From Lachnospiraceae bacterium (GTDB lineage: Bacteria; Bacillota; Clostridia; Lachnospirales; Lachnospiraceae), in the NCBI GenBank assembly GCA_018056425.1, contig JAGPFR010000001.1:1-64000 (forward strand): a stretch of 64,000 nt of DNA. Reading direction: 5' to 3'. The notes beneath the pieces are model-generated. The model did not search any database, was not told the origin of the DNA, and saw only the letters and a list, made by a program, of their open reading frames with translations. The translations under genes and the position numbers were made by a program. Below, piece by piece: positions 9,417-18,493 of the stretch (the stretch's first letter is position 1; the number at the start of each line of letters is the position of its first letter).

Positions 9417-10280
9417 ATGATGGAAGGAATGTTACAACTGTGCGCCACACCGATAGGTAATCTCGGAGACATGTCCCCGAGAATATTGGAGTGCCTTGAA
9501 AATGCGGATCTTATTGCTGCAGAGGATACCAGAAACAGCATTAAGCTCCTCAATCATTTTGATATCCATACTCCGATGACAAGTTACCACGAATTCAATA
9601 AATATGATAAAGCCGCAGAGCTTGTGGGGCTTATGAGAGAGGGTAAAAACATCGCTCTCATAACCGATGCGGGAACTCCAGCGATATCCGATCCCGGAGA
9701 GGTTCTGGTAAAGATGTGCATTGAATCGGGTATTCCGGTAACATCGCTTCCCGGGCCCTGCGCATGTATTACCGCGCTTACGCTTTCCGGATTAAATACC
9801 AGAAGATTCGTTTTTGAAGGCTTTATCCCCAGGGAAAAGAAAGAGAGAGCATCGGTCCTTAAAAGTATCGAAAACGAAACCAGGACAATGATCTTCTATG
9901 AAGCGCCCCATCACCTGAAAGGAACGCTTGATGATCTGTCGGCAGCTCTCTCCGGCGGAGGAAAGCGCAGGATCGCACTTTGCAGGGAACTGACCAAAAA
10001 GTTTGAAGAGGTCATCCATACCACGATAGAGGGTGCGATACTTAAGTATGAAAACGAAGAACCCAGAGGTGAATATGTCCTGGTAACAGAGGGAATGGAC
10101 CCGGAGGAGCTCAAAGCAAGAAAGCAGGCTTCATGGGAAGAGATGAGCATCGAAGACCACGTTAAAATGTATGAAGACAGAGGGCTCGATCGCAAGGAAG
10201 CCATGAAAGCCGCCGCTTCCGACAGAGGCGTTTCCAAGAGGGACATATACGCATATCTTGAAAAAACAGGAAAAAAATGA
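9417..10280 (+). CDS. rsmI: 16S rRNA (cytidine1402-2'-O)-methyltransferase RsmI
   Basis: Tetrapyrrole-methylase-fold enzyme that 2'-O-methylates C1402 of 16S rRNA. Visible motifs are ATPIGNLGDMSPR near the N-terminus, AEDTR, the GTPAISDPG loop and the LPGPCACITAL segment. Length 287 is usual. The ribosome site GGAG is close to the first ATG, so the second ATG (9420) or the ATG at 9429 may be the real start. It is the last gene of the holB-ricT-trmN6-rsmI cluster. Confidence 0.96.
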   Translation: MMEGMLQLCATPIGNLGDMSPRILECLENADLIAAEDTRNSIKLLNHFDIHTPMTSYHEFNKYDKAAELVGLMREGKNIALITDAGTPAISDPGEVLVKMCIESGIPVTSLPGPCACITALTLSGLNTRRFVFEGFIPREKKERASVLKSIENETRTMIFYEAPHHLKGTLDDLSAALSGGGKRRIALCRELTKKFEEVIHTTIEGAILKYENEEPRGEYVLVTEGMDPEELKARKQASWEEMSIEDHVKMYEDRGLDRKEAMKAAASDRGVSKRDIYAYLEKTGKK

Positions 10281-10398
10281 GTTTTCACCTGCCCCCGGAA
10301 TCCGTTTTCGTTGCTTTTTAGCGCCCAAAGTGCTAATCTTTTAAAGGTTTTATCGCTATTTTACAGAATTAATAAGAAACAATAAGAGAGGTTTTAAA

Positions 10399-11739
10399 AT
10401 GGCTGAACAGGCAAAACAGGGTGGATGGCGTGCCAATAAATGGATTCGCGCAGCTATTCCCGCATTACTTCTTCACTGCAGTATCGGTACCGTTTACTGC
10501 TGGTCGATCTTCTCTCAGGAGATTGCCGATTATATCGGATACTCAAAGGGAGCCGTAGAATGGGCGTTCTCTTTTGCAATCTTTTTCCTCGGAATGAGCG
10601 CTGCTTTCCTTGGAAACATTGTTGAGAAGGACATTCATAAGTCCTCACTCATCGCTACCATTTGCTTCGCAGCAGGAATGCTCCTTACCGGCGTATTCAT
10701 CATGTACGGCGGATCACATCAGCACAGTCCCGTTGCGCTTATAGGTATTTACCTCAGCTATGGATTTATCATGGGTGTCGGTCTCGGAACCGGATACCTT
10801 TCACCCGTTAAGACCCTTATGCTCTGGTTCCAGGACAGAAAGGGACTTGCTACCGGACTTGCAGTTGCAGGATTCGGAGCAGCCAAGGCTATCGCAAGCC
10901 CCATCATGCAGGGAATGCTCAATGGCCTCGGAGAAGGCGGAATCTACAAGATGTTCATGATCCTTGCAGGTGTTTACTTCGTAATGATGTTCGTAGGACA
11001 TCTTCTTCTTGCAAAGCCCGCTGACTGGCATGAGCCTCAGAACAGTGCCGATAAGCCCAAGATCATGGATGTTCTTAAGACCAAGCCCCTTACCAACTAT
11101 ATCGGTATCTGGCTTATGTTCTACATCAACATCACCTGCGGACTTGCTCTTATTTCCCAGGAAAAGATGATCGTTAAGTGCGTAGGCCTTGCAGCCATGG
11201 CCGGTGTAATCTCCACCGTATCTGCTGTTTTCAATGCCGGCGGACGTCTCGGATTCTCCGCTTGGGCAGATACCATGAAGGACAGAAATACCATCTACAA
11301 GATGATCTTTATTCTTTCCATCGCATTTACCGCACTCGTAATGCTTACCGGCGGTATCAAGAACGGTGAGGGCAACGGACTTCTTATCTTCCTCGTTCTT
11401 GCACTTATCTTTGTAGTTAACGCAGGATACGGCGGAGGATTCTCCAATGTACCCACCCTTTTATCCGACCACTACGGAATGGGCTCCATTTCAGCAATTC
11501 ACGGAATCACTCTCTCTGCGTGGGCATTCGCGGGACTTACCGGAAACCAGGTTGCAACCTACATTGTTAATCACACCGGAGAGTTCGTGGAGCACGGAAC
11601 CGATGCGGCAGGCAAGGCGATCATGATCAACCCTGTCGGATATCAGAATGTACTTATTTTCACCATCGCACTTTACATCCTTGCACTTGTTCTTTGCCTG
11701 GTTCTTGTTAAACCTTCAAACACCAAAGGTGCAAAATAA
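10399..11739 (+). CDS. OFA-family MFS transporter
   Basis: A 446-residue polytopic membrane protein with about 12 hydrophobic segments, resembling the oxalate/formate antiporter branch of the major facilitator superfamily. Family-like features are HCSIGTVYCWSIF in the first segment, the GLGTGYLSPVKTLMLWF region, and the long cytoplasmic loop near residue 215. Substrate cannot be read from sequence. A GAGAGG ribosome site precedes the ATG. The stop overlaps the start of the small cysteine protein (TAATG). Confidence 0.85.
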   Translation: MAEQAKQGGWRANKWIRAAIPALLLHCSIGTVYCWSIFSQEIADYIGYSKGAVEWAFSFAIFFLGMSAAFLGNIVEKDIHKSSLIATICFAAGMLLTGVFIMYGGSHQHSPVALIGIYLSYGFIMGVGLGTGYLSPVKTLMLWFQDRKGLATGLAVAGFGAAKAIASPIMQGMLNGLGEGGIYKMFMILAGVYFVMMFVGHLLLAKPADWHEPQNSADKPKIMDVLKTKPLTNYIGIWLMFYINITCGLALISQEKMIVKCVGLAAMAGVISTVSAVFNAGGRLGFSAWADTMKDRNTIYKMIFILSIAFTALVMLTGGIKNGEGNGLLIFLVLALIFVVNAGYGGGFSNVPTLLSDHYGMGSISAIHGITLSAWAFAGLTGNQVATYIVNHTGEFVEHGTDAAGKAIMINPVGYQNVLIFTIALYILALVLCLVLVKPSNTKGAK

Positions 11740-11912
11740 TGTATTCATGTGATACATGTGTAAATTACGTGTATGATGAAGATGATGATTCATACGACTG
11801 TATGGTCGAAATGGATGAGGATGATGCATACCGTATAAACGCCGATAAAAGAGCCGAGTGCCCGTATTACAGGCTCGATGACGAATATGCGGTTGTAAGA
11901 CATCAAATGTAA
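11739..11912 (+). CDS. small acidic Cys-rich protein (DUF6472-like)
   Basis: A 57-residue protein that begins MYSCDTCVNYVYDEDD and ends with CPYYRLDDEYAVVRHQM. It has cysteines at 4, 7, 21 and 41 and many Asp/Glu residues, consistent with a small metal-binding protein. The pattern resembles the DUF6472 family common in Lachnospiraceae (recognised from memory, not searched). Its ATG overlaps the transporter stop codon, so it is probably co-translated with it. Function unknown. Confidence 0.8.
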   Translation: MYSCDTCVNYVYDEDDDSYDCMVEMDEDDAYRINADKRAECPYYRLDDEYAVVRHQM

Positions 11913-11926
11913 TAAGGAGAATAACT

Positions 11927-12508
11927 ATGGGAAAAGAAACTAAACTCGGCATTAATGATTATTGGTTTGTGGCACTTATCTTTCTGGCAGCGCTTCTCGG
12001 ACCTCTGCCTTTCCTCGGACTTATCGTCTATGGCGCTCTTGCTGAAGACAGCAGTGTTATCAAGGCAGGAAGCAAGATTGCTCTTATCCTTTATGCCGGA
12101 GTAAAGATTCTTCAGTATGTATTCGATGTAGTTGTTTATCTCGTCAGATGTTTCGATGTATCCGAGTACGGACTTAACGGATTCTACAATTTCATGAACA
12201 GAGTCGATTATTTCATCGACGGTGTATTCTACGGAGCAATCCTTGTATTTATCATCATCAATGTTATCAAGGGACTTTCCACAGGAGCATCTGTGAATGT
12301 CGGAGCATCAAGACCTGTTTCTTCTGCAGTTAATCCCATGCTTGCTGCCGGAATCGAAAAGGCAGAGAAGGAAGCAGCAGCTGCTGCAGGCGCAGCTCCC
12401 GCTCAGGAAGAGGCTCCCAAGAAGACTCCCGACGTTTGCCCCAACTGCGGAAAGAAGCTTGCAGAAGGCGTTAAATTCTGCGCAGGATGCGGCACCAAGA
12501 TCGGATAA
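11927..12508 (+). CDS. membrane protein with C-terminal zinc ribbon
   Basis: 193 residues. There are two or three hydrophobic segments in the first 125 residues, an Ala/Glu-rich linker, and a C-terminal zinc ribbon (CPNCGKKL ... FCAGCG; two CxxC knuckles). It is preceded by AAGGAG and is 14 nt after the small acidic gene. A terminator follows. No specific function is recognised. The zinc ribbon near a transporter could serve assembly or sensing, but that is a guess. Confidence 0.75.
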   Translation: MGKETKLGINDYWFVALIFLAALLGPLPFLGLIVYGALAEDSSVIKAGSKIALILYAGVKILQYVFDVVVYLVRCFDVSEYGLNGFYNFMNRVDYFIDGVFYGAILVFIIINVIKGLSTGASVNVGASRPVSSAVNPMLAAGIEKAEKEAAAAAGAAPAQEEAPKKTPDVCPNCGKKLAEGVKFCAGCGTKIG

Positions 12509-12529
12509 TTACCGTTTTTGCAATACGGA

Positions 12530-12558
12530 CGGACAGGTGAAAACCTGTCCGTTTTTTT
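12530..12558 (+). terminator. rho-independent terminator
   Basis: A 9-bp perfect stem CGGACAGGT/ACCTGTCCG with a GAAA loop and T7. It ends the transporter transcription unit. Confidence 0.93.
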
Positions 12559-12612
12559 AGCAAAAAATAGTCGGTTTATCTTCAAAAAAATGTGGAGAAA
12601 CAGCGGCTTCAA

Positions 12613-12621
12613 TGGTATAAT
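12613..12621 (+). promoter_or_regulatory. extended -10 promoter upstream of DUF342 gene
   Basis: The sequence TGGTATAAT gives a perfect -10 with a TGn extension. The -35 region 17 bp upstream (TGGAGA) is poor, as is usual with extended -10 promoters. It predicts a transcript start near 12628 and a leader of about 100 nt. Confidence 0.65.
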
Positions 12622-12648
12622 CGTTAATAGCGGTATCAAGGTAATGAT

Positions 12649-12699
12649 CTGTTTGCCAAGATTGTCAACTTAAGGCGCGGTTGAAGGCTTGGCAAACAG
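12649..12699 (+). promoter_or_regulatory. leader hairpin: perfect 12-bp inverted repeat
   Basis: CTGTTTGCCAAG (12649-12660) and CTTGGCAAACAG (12688-12699) are perfect reverse complements. Inside them TCAAC/GTTGA can pair further. The hairpin lies in the predicted 5' leader, 27 nt before the DUF342 start. There is no T-run after it, so it is not a terminator. It could be an operator or an RNA element. I do not recognise it as a c-di-GMP-I riboswitch. Confidence 0.6.
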
Positions 12700-12726
12700 T
12701 TAAATTACTCTTAAGGTGCTGCTGAT

Positions 12727-14985
12727 ATGGCTGGTAACGGCACGCTCTACACCCCGGACCAAAGGTTTGAGATACAAGAGGGCAAGAAAAAAGGCCTGAA
12801 CACAACGGTTTATGAAGACCCCGGCTTCCTGGCGATCCAGATGAGAGAGATCCGTCTGGCTCTGGAAAAAGGTCTTGATGTTAGTGCGCTCAGAAACCCA
12901 GAACTCGACTGGCTCCAGATGGGAGAAATACGCCTGGGACTGGAGAGCAAGGTTGATATAAGTCGGTACGCCAAGCCTGAAATTTCTTATCACGCAATGC
13001 GCCAGATCAGAAAAGGTCTGGAAAGCGGCATCGACATATCCGGATTTCTGGATTATCCGCCTATGGTCGTCCGTCAGATACGTAAGTCAAGGCGGGACGG
13101 CGTAGACATCATGAAGTATGTCGGGGAGGGATACAAAGAGGATCAGCTTGAGCAGATCCGTATCGCTCTTACGAAAAAAATACCCATTGAACAGTACTTA
13201 AGAGTAGAGTTCAGAGCTCCCTCGATCGGAGAGTTCACAAGCGGACTCGAAAAAGGCCTTGATATAACCCCATATGTCAACACTGACTACGAGTGGAGAC
13301 AGATGAGGGAGATCAGACTCGGCCTCGAAAAAAGAATAGATACATCTCTTTATTCCAATCATTATTTGCACGCTTCTCAGATGCGGGAAATAAGACTCGG
13401 ACTTGAAGAGGGTCTTGATGTAAGTTCATACGCTCATATTCGTTTTTCCGCAACGGATATGAAGGCGATGAGAGAAAAGCTCAAGGAAGAAGTAACGAGA
13501 GCTGCCCAGATTTCAGAGACATCGGATTCGATCGATTTTGAAAAACTCGGTCAGCTGATCGAAGAAGATCCTCTCGATCAGATCGGACTTCCTTTCAAGA
13601 TAGTTGTTTCTCCCGATGGAATGGAAGCATATCTGTCCATCGCGAACTTAAACAACAGACCTACCGAGGACGAAGTTCTCAAGGAACTCTGGGCCTGCAA
13701 GATCAGAAAGGGAATATTACGCAAAGAGATCACCAAAGCCTGTGACGGAACGTACGAGGAAGATACCGTTCTTATCGCGGTCGGCAAAAACGTAGAGAAC
13801 GGACGCGACGGATGGTACGAATACTTCTTTAAAACTGACGTTAACAGAAAGCCCAAACTCCTTCCGGACGGATCGGTCGATTACCGTGACATCGAATGGT
13901 ACGATGCGGTCAAGAAGGGCGATAAGCTTGCTTTCTATCACAAGGCTGAAGACGGCATCGACGGATATGACGTTGAGGGTAACATCCTTAAGTCTACCAG
14001 AGGCAAAGAGCAGTCGATCCTGTCCGGGAACGGATTTCAGATGGATTCCGACAGATGCACCTATTATGCCAAGATAGACGGAATGGTCAAACTTGACGGA
14101 GACAGACTCGAAGTAAGCGAGATGCTCGAAGTCGAAGAGATCAACTCTTCCATCGGTAATATCATATTCAACGGATCGGTGCATGTAAGAGGAAATGTTG
14201 GTGCCGGAGTCACCATTAAGGCCGGCAAGGATATTATCGTCGACGGATTTATAGAGGGAGCAAACCTCGAAGCGGCCGGAGAGATAGTTCTGAGAAAAGG
14301 AATGAACGGATCCGGCAAGGGCAAGATCAAGGCCGGAGGAAACGTAACCGCGAAGTTCCTCGAATCCGCGGATGTATACGCCGGCGGAATGATACATATC
14401 GATTACTCGATGAACAGCATCCTCTATTCCGAGGAAATGGTCGAGGCAAAACTCAGAAAAGGAACCATAGTCGGTGGTGTATGTACCGGAGTAAAAGGAG
14501 TCTCCGCACAGAACATCGGAACAAGGGCAGCGGTTCAGACAACGATACGTGCGGGATCTTCAACCGCACTGATGAAACTAAATAATGAGATATACAGGCA
14601 GCTCAGCAGTACGAACGAAGAGATCAGGATTCTCGAAAATGTCCGCAGGGAGATGGAGGGAAAACTGAACGCCGAACAGCTTGCGGAGCAGCCGGTTTAC
14701 GAGAAAGTTCAAAACGCGCTTTATACGAAGGGAAAAGAAGCCGAGGAACTTGTCGCAAGGCAGGAAGAGATAAGATCAAGACTTCTGGAACTGAGCAGAG
14801 CGGTCATAGAAGCCAAGGGCACCATTTATGACGGCGTAAAAGTATGGCTCGGTGAAGTTACATGGCACAGCGAGAAGGAACTTACGGATGTAACGCTTCG
14901 CAAGGTGAGAAAAGGCTCCGAAGAAAAAGTATTGGCTTACCACAACAATAAGGATCCCAAGGACCCCGACGCGATCATTGAATAA
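12727..14985 (+). CDS. DUF342 (FapA-like) protein with N-terminal 24-residue repeats
   Basis: 752 residues. About residues 8-250 hold nine to ten imperfect repeats of roughly 24 residues with the pattern QMREIRLGLEKGLDVSxYA. Residues about 280-740 are a DUF342/FapA-type region: an N-terminal domain, a beta-helix-like Gly/Val/Ile-rich segment (about 470-600) and a helical coiled-coil tail (about 615-700). FapA proteins bind polymers or act at the membrane, but the role of DUF342 in Lachnospiraceae is not established. The next gene, 38 nt on, is an HD-GYP protein, suggesting a link to c-di-GMP signalling. Confidence 0.82.
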   Translation: MAGNGTLYTPDQRFEIQEGKKKGLNTTVYEDPGFLAIQMREIRLALEKGLDVSALRNPELDWLQMGEIRLGLESKVDISRYAKPEISYHAMRQIRKGLESGIDISGFLDYPPMVVRQIRKSRRDGVDIMKYVGEGYKEDQLEQIRIALTKKIPIEQYLRVEFRAPSIGEFTSGLEKGLDITPYVNTDYEWRQMREIRLGLEKRIDTSLYSNHYLHASQMREIRLGLEEGLDVSSYAHIRFSATDMKAMREKLKEEVTRAAQISETSDSIDFEKLGQLIEEDPLDQIGLPFKIVVSPDGMEAYLSIANLNNRPTEDEVLKELWACKIRKGILRKEITKACDGTYEEDTVLIAVGKNVENGRDGWYEYFFKTDVNRKPKLLPDGSVDYRDIEWYDAVKKGDKLAFYHKAEDGIDGYDVEGNILKSTRGKEQSILSGNGFQMDSDRCTYYAKIDGMVKLDGDRLEVSEMLEVEEINSSIGNIIFNGSVHVRGNVGAGVTIKAGKDIIVDGFIEGANLEAAGEIVLRKGMNGSGKGKIKAGGNVTAKFLESADVYAGGMIHIDYSMNSILYSEEMVEAKLRKGTIVGGVCTGVKGVSAQNIGTRAAVQTTIRAGSSTALMKLNNEIYRQLSSTNEEIRILENVRREMEGKLNAEQLAEQPVYEKVQNALYTKGKEAEELVARQEEIRSRLLELSRAVIEAKGTIYDGVKVWLGEVTWHSEKELTDVTLRKVRKGSEEKVLAYHNNKDPKDPDAIIE

Positions 14986-15023
14986 CCTAAAATGCGGCGG
15001 AATTAACTTCAAGAGGCTGGCAT

Positions 15024-16136
15024 ATGGCAGGTAAAATACTGATCATTACCGGAAAACTGGTTGAGAGGGAAGAACTCTCCGACATACTGAAAGATAACTA
15101 CGAAGTCATCTGCGCGTCAAACGGCGAAGAGGGCAGGAAATATCTTTTGGATAACGGAGCTGACCTCGAGTGCGTTTTCATAAGAGCCGATCTTCCCGGA
15201 ATATCGGGCGAGGCTCTTGTAAAAGCGGCATCGGAGAGCGGTCTTACCAGAAAGGTACCCTTTATCGTCATAGAAGGTGAAGATGATCCGGATACTCCGA
15301 GCTCCTGGTTTGAAATGGGCGTTATGGATTTTGCCAGAAAGCCTTTCAGATCAAAGCCGATCAGAAGAAGGGTCGAGAACCTCTCCAGAATAGTCAGGAA
15401 GCAGGCGGCTTCTTCCGTTAAACTCGGAACGCAGGATGAAACTCTTAAAAAGCAGTTTAAGCTCCTTTCCTTACAGTCCGAGGAACTTAAAAAAAGCAGA
15501 AATCTCCTGATGGCATCGCTCGGGTCCATAGTCGAGGACAGAAACCTTGAACATTCGGACCACATAATGCATGTCAGGGAGTTTACCAGAATACTCGGCC
15601 TTCAGATGATGCAGGATTATCCCGATCTGGGGCTGACCAAAGAGAAGGTTGAGGTATATGCGATAGCAAGCATGCTTCATGATATCGGCAAGATCAGCCT
15701 GCCCGATAACGTGATCCTGAAACCCGGAAGACTTACTCCCGAAGAGCAGGAACTCATGAAGTCACATACTTCTAAGGGGTGTGAGCTTCTCGAGGGAATA
15801 AAAGGATATATCAGCAAGGATTATTTCAATGCTGCTTATGATATATGCAAGTATCATCATGAAAAATACGACGGCGGAGGTTATCCGTACGGTATAAGCG
15901 GAGAAGAAATCCCACTTTCGGCACAGATAGTCGGAATAGCGGATATATACGATGGACTGGTCAGTGAGAGAATATATAAAAAGGCGCCGCCCAAGAGCAG
16001 GGCATTCGAACTGATCATATCCGGGGACTGCGGCGTCTTTGCCCCGAAGGTAATGGATTCCTTCAGAAAATGCCGCGAGAAATTTGAAGCCCTTATCGAC
16101 CAGACGGGTATGGAACTGGCCGATTCGGATGATTGA
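15024..16136 (+). CDS. HD-GYP phosphodiesterase with degenerate receiver domain
   Basis: 370 residues. An N-terminal receiver-like fold (about 1-120) is followed by a coiled linker and an HD-GYP domain (about 170-360). The HD-GYP part looks active: H219-D220 in MLHDIGK and HHEKYDGGGYP at 278-288, which would break down c-di-GMP. The receiver lacks the phosphorylation site. The acidic pair is T9-G10 and the phospho-acceptor position (four residues before P58) is R54. K106 in ARKPF is kept. It is therefore probably a pseudo-receiver controlled without phosphorylation. Confidence 0.88.
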   Translation: MAGKILIITGKLVEREELSDILKDNYEVICASNGEEGRKYLLDNGADLECVFIRADLPGISGEALVKAASESGLTRKVPFIVIEGEDDPDTPSSWFEMGVMDFARKPFRSKPIRRRVENLSRIVRKQAASSVKLGTQDETLKKQFKLLSLQSEELKKSRNLLMASLGSIVEDRNLEHSDHIMHVREFTRILGLQMMQDYPDLGLTKEKVEVYAIASMLHDIGKISLPDNVILKPGRLTPEEQELMKSHTSKGCELLEGIKGYISKDYFNAAYDICKYHHEKYDGGGYPYGISGEEIPLSAQIVGIADIYDGLVSERIYKKAPPKSRAFELIISGDCGVFAPKVMDSFRKCREKFEALIDQTGMELADSDD

Positions 16137-16147
16137 CAGGAGAATGT

Positions 16148-17737
16148 ATGGAACCAAAACAGATTATTGAAGGCGGTACGGCGATTCTTGGTATTGAGTT
16201 CGGCTCAACCAGAATCAAAAGCGTTCTTATGGACGCATCACATGGCATTCTTGCTACGGGGATCTACGATTGGGAAAACTCACTTGTAGACGGCATATGG
16301 ACTTATCCGATGGATGAGATCATCAGGGGAATGCGCGGAAGTTATTCTTCACTTGCAGCGGATGTCAAAGAGAAATATCAGACAAGCATTAAGAAACTGT
16401 CGGCAATCGGAATCAGTGCCATGATGCACGGTTACCTCCCTTTTGATAAGGACGGAAAGCAGCTTGCCGAGTTCAGAACCTGGAGAAACACCATGACTGC
16501 CGAGGCAGCGGGCGTCCTCTCCAAGGAATTCAATTTCAATATTCCTCAGAGATGGAGCATTGCTCATCTCTATCAGTCAATTCTCTCCGGAGAAGCTCAT
16601 GTTAAGGATATCTCATTCCTTACAACACTTGCAGGTTATATTCACTTCCGCCTTACCGGCGAAAAGAATATGGGCGTAGGCGAAGCGTCCGGAATGTTCC
16701 CCATCGATCCTTCTACATGCGATTACGATGAGAAGATGATCGCATCATTCGATGCACTTATCGCTGACAAAGGTTTTTCATGGAAAATAAAGGATATCCT
16801 TCCCAAGGTTCTTAAGGCAGGCGAGAAGGCCGGAACTCTTACCGCAGACGGTGCGGCGCTTTTGGATGAGAGCGGAGAGCTTCAGGCAGGTGCGGTATTT
16901 GCTCCCTGTGAGGGTGATGCCGGAACCGGAATGTGCGCAACAAACGCCGTTAAACCCGGAACGGGAAATATCTCCGCAGGAACATCCGTATTCTCGATGG
17001 TTGTTCTTGATAAAAACTTAAGCAAGCCTCATGAGGAGATTGATGTAGTAACCACCCCCGAGGGACTTCCCGTAGCGATGGTTCACTGCAACAACTGCTC
17101 ATCCGACATCAACGCATGGGTTAAACTCTTTGCCGATTTTGCCAGGGTCATGGGACTTGAGGTAAATGTAGGCGATATCTACACCAATCTTTTCACCGAT
17201 GCATATAAGAACGGCGCTGCAGATTGCGGCGGAGTCTTAAGCATCAACTATTTCTCCGGCGAGCCCGTAACCGGTCTCGTAAACGGAAGACCCATGGTGG
17301 TCAGAACTCCCGATGCGGATTTTACAATGGCAAACTTCATGCGCAGCAATATCTACAGCGCATTTGCAACTCTTAAGTACGGCAACGACATTCTTTCGCG
17401 CGAGGAGAATGTTAAGACGGAAGTGATGATGGCACAGGGAGGCCTTTTCAAGACTCCTCTTGCAGCACAGCAGATGCTTGCCGATGCCCTCGATTGCCCC
17501 GTTACCGTACCCGATACCGCTTCGGAAGGCGGCGCGTGGGGAATGGCAGTTCTTGCCGCATTTGTCCTTAACAAAGAAAGCGGTGAGAGCCTTGGTGATT
17601 ATCTCGAAAATAAGGTATTCTCCGGCCAGGGACAGAAGACATTGAATCCCGATCCTGAGGGGGTTAAGGGATTTGATAAATATCTGGATGAATATAAGAA
17701 AGCATTAAAAGCAGAAAAGATTGTTGCCGATTCATAA
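16148..17737 (+). CDS. FGGY-family pentulose kinase (ribulokinase/xylulokinase-like)
   Basis: A sugar kinase of the FGGY/actin-like ATPase fold. The N-terminal phosphate loop is LGIEFGSTRIKSVL and the nucleotide-binding GTGNISAGTSVFSM segment lies near 280. The start is the ATG at 16148, which has AGGAG 7 nt upstream. The next gene is an AraD-type epimerase, so the natural substrate is likely L-ribulose or D-xylulose. The residues that would decide between them cannot be judged by eye. It is the first gene of the pentose operon and follows the HD-GYP gene by only 11 nt. Confidence 0.82.
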   Translation: MEPKQIIEGGTAILGIEFGSTRIKSVLMDASHGILATGIYDWENSLVDGIWTYPMDEIIRGMRGSYSSLAADVKEKYQTSIKKLSAIGISAMMHGYLPFDKDGKQLAEFRTWRNTMTAEAAGVLSKEFNFNIPQRWSIAHLYQSILSGEAHVKDISFLTTLAGYIHFRLTGEKNMGVGEASGMFPIDPSTCDYDEKMIASFDALIADKGFSWKIKDILPKVLKAGEKAGTLTADGAALLDESGELQAGAVFAPCEGDAGTGMCATNAVKPGTGNISAGTSVFSMVVLDKNLSKPHEEIDVVTTPEGLPVAMVHCNNCSSDINAWVKLFADFARVMGLEVNVGDIYTNLFTDAYKNGAADCGGVLSINYFSGEPVTGLVNGRPMVVRTPDADFTMANFMRSNIYSAFATLKYGNDILSREENVKTEVMMAQGGLFKTPLAAQQMLADALDCPVTVPDTASEGGAWGMAVLAAFVLNKESGESLGDYLENKVFSGQGQKTLNPDPEGVKGFDKYLDEYKKALKAEKIVADS

Positions 17738-17764
17738 ACGGCAAAAAGCAACAGGGGTAAAGAT

Positions 17765-18463
17765 ATGCTCGAAGAATTAAAACAAAAAGTATGTGAAGCT
17801 AATCTGCAGCTTCCGAAACACGGACTGGTTACATTCACATGGGGTAATGTCAGCCAGATCGATCACGAGAAGGGACTCATAGTTATCAAACCCAGCGGAG
17901 TTCCTTACGAGACCATGAAACCTTCCGATATGGTGGTTGTCGATCTCGAAGGAAATGTAGTCGAAGGAGATCTGAATCCTTCATCCGATATGCCCACCCA
18001 TGTAGAACTCTACAAGGCATTTCCGGAGATCGGAGGAGTGGTCCACACACATTCGACTCACGCAACAAGCTGGGCTCAGTCCGGACTGGACATTCCCTGC
18101 TACGGAACGACCCATGCCGATTACATCTATGGACCTGTTCCCTGCCTCAGGTGCCTCACTGCCGAGGAGATCGATCAGGCATATGAAAAAAATACCGGGG
18201 TACTTATAGTCGATTATTTCAAGAATTCCGGCAGAGATCCCATGGCGGTTCCCGCAGTACTTTGCAAAAATCACGGACCTTTCACGTGGGGCAAAGATGC
18301 TAATGATGCGGTACACAATGCGGTAGTCCTCGAAGAAGTTGCGAAGATGGCATATATGGCTCGTCTCATCAATCCTGAGATTCAGCCCGCACCTCAGGAA
18401 CTTCAGGACAAACACTATCTTAGAAAGCATGGTCCGAATGCTTATTACGGACAGAAAAAATAA
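17765..18463 (+). CDS. araD: L-ribulose-5-phosphate 4-epimerase (AraD-type)
   Basis: Class II aldolase/epimerase-fold enzyme that interconverts L-ribulose-5-P and D-xylulose-5-P. Zinc ligands H94 and H96 lie in VVHTHSTHA, followed by [14 protein letters not shown] typical of AraD. The N-terminal GNVS and KPSG phosphate-binding motifs are present. Length 232 matches. Its product feeds the transketolase/Rpe genes downstream, which supports an arabinose-catabolic operon, although no arabinose isomerase is seen here. Confidence 0.93.
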   Translation: MLEELKQKVCEANLQLPKHGLVTFTWGNVSQIDHEKGLIVIKPSGVPYETMKPSDMVVVDLEGNVVEGDLNPSSDMPTHVELYKAFPEIGGVVHTHSTHATSWAQSGLDIPCYGTTHADYIYGPVPCLRCLTAEEIDQAYEKNTGVLIVDYFKNSGRDPMAVPAVLCKNHGPFTWGKDANDAVHNAVVLEEVAKMAYMARLINPEIQPAPQELQDKHYLRKHGPNAYYGQKK

Positions 18464-18493
18464 CGCAGTAAAACCTGCAAAAAAGGAGAGAAA

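Noticed and set aside
12649..12699. c-di-GMP-I riboswitch in the DUF342 leader
   Set aside because: The conserved core of that riboswitch class is not present; only a simple hairpin is visible.
13717..14397. 226-codon minus-strand frame within the DUF342 gene
   Set aside because: Shadow of a well-supported coding region with no start signal.
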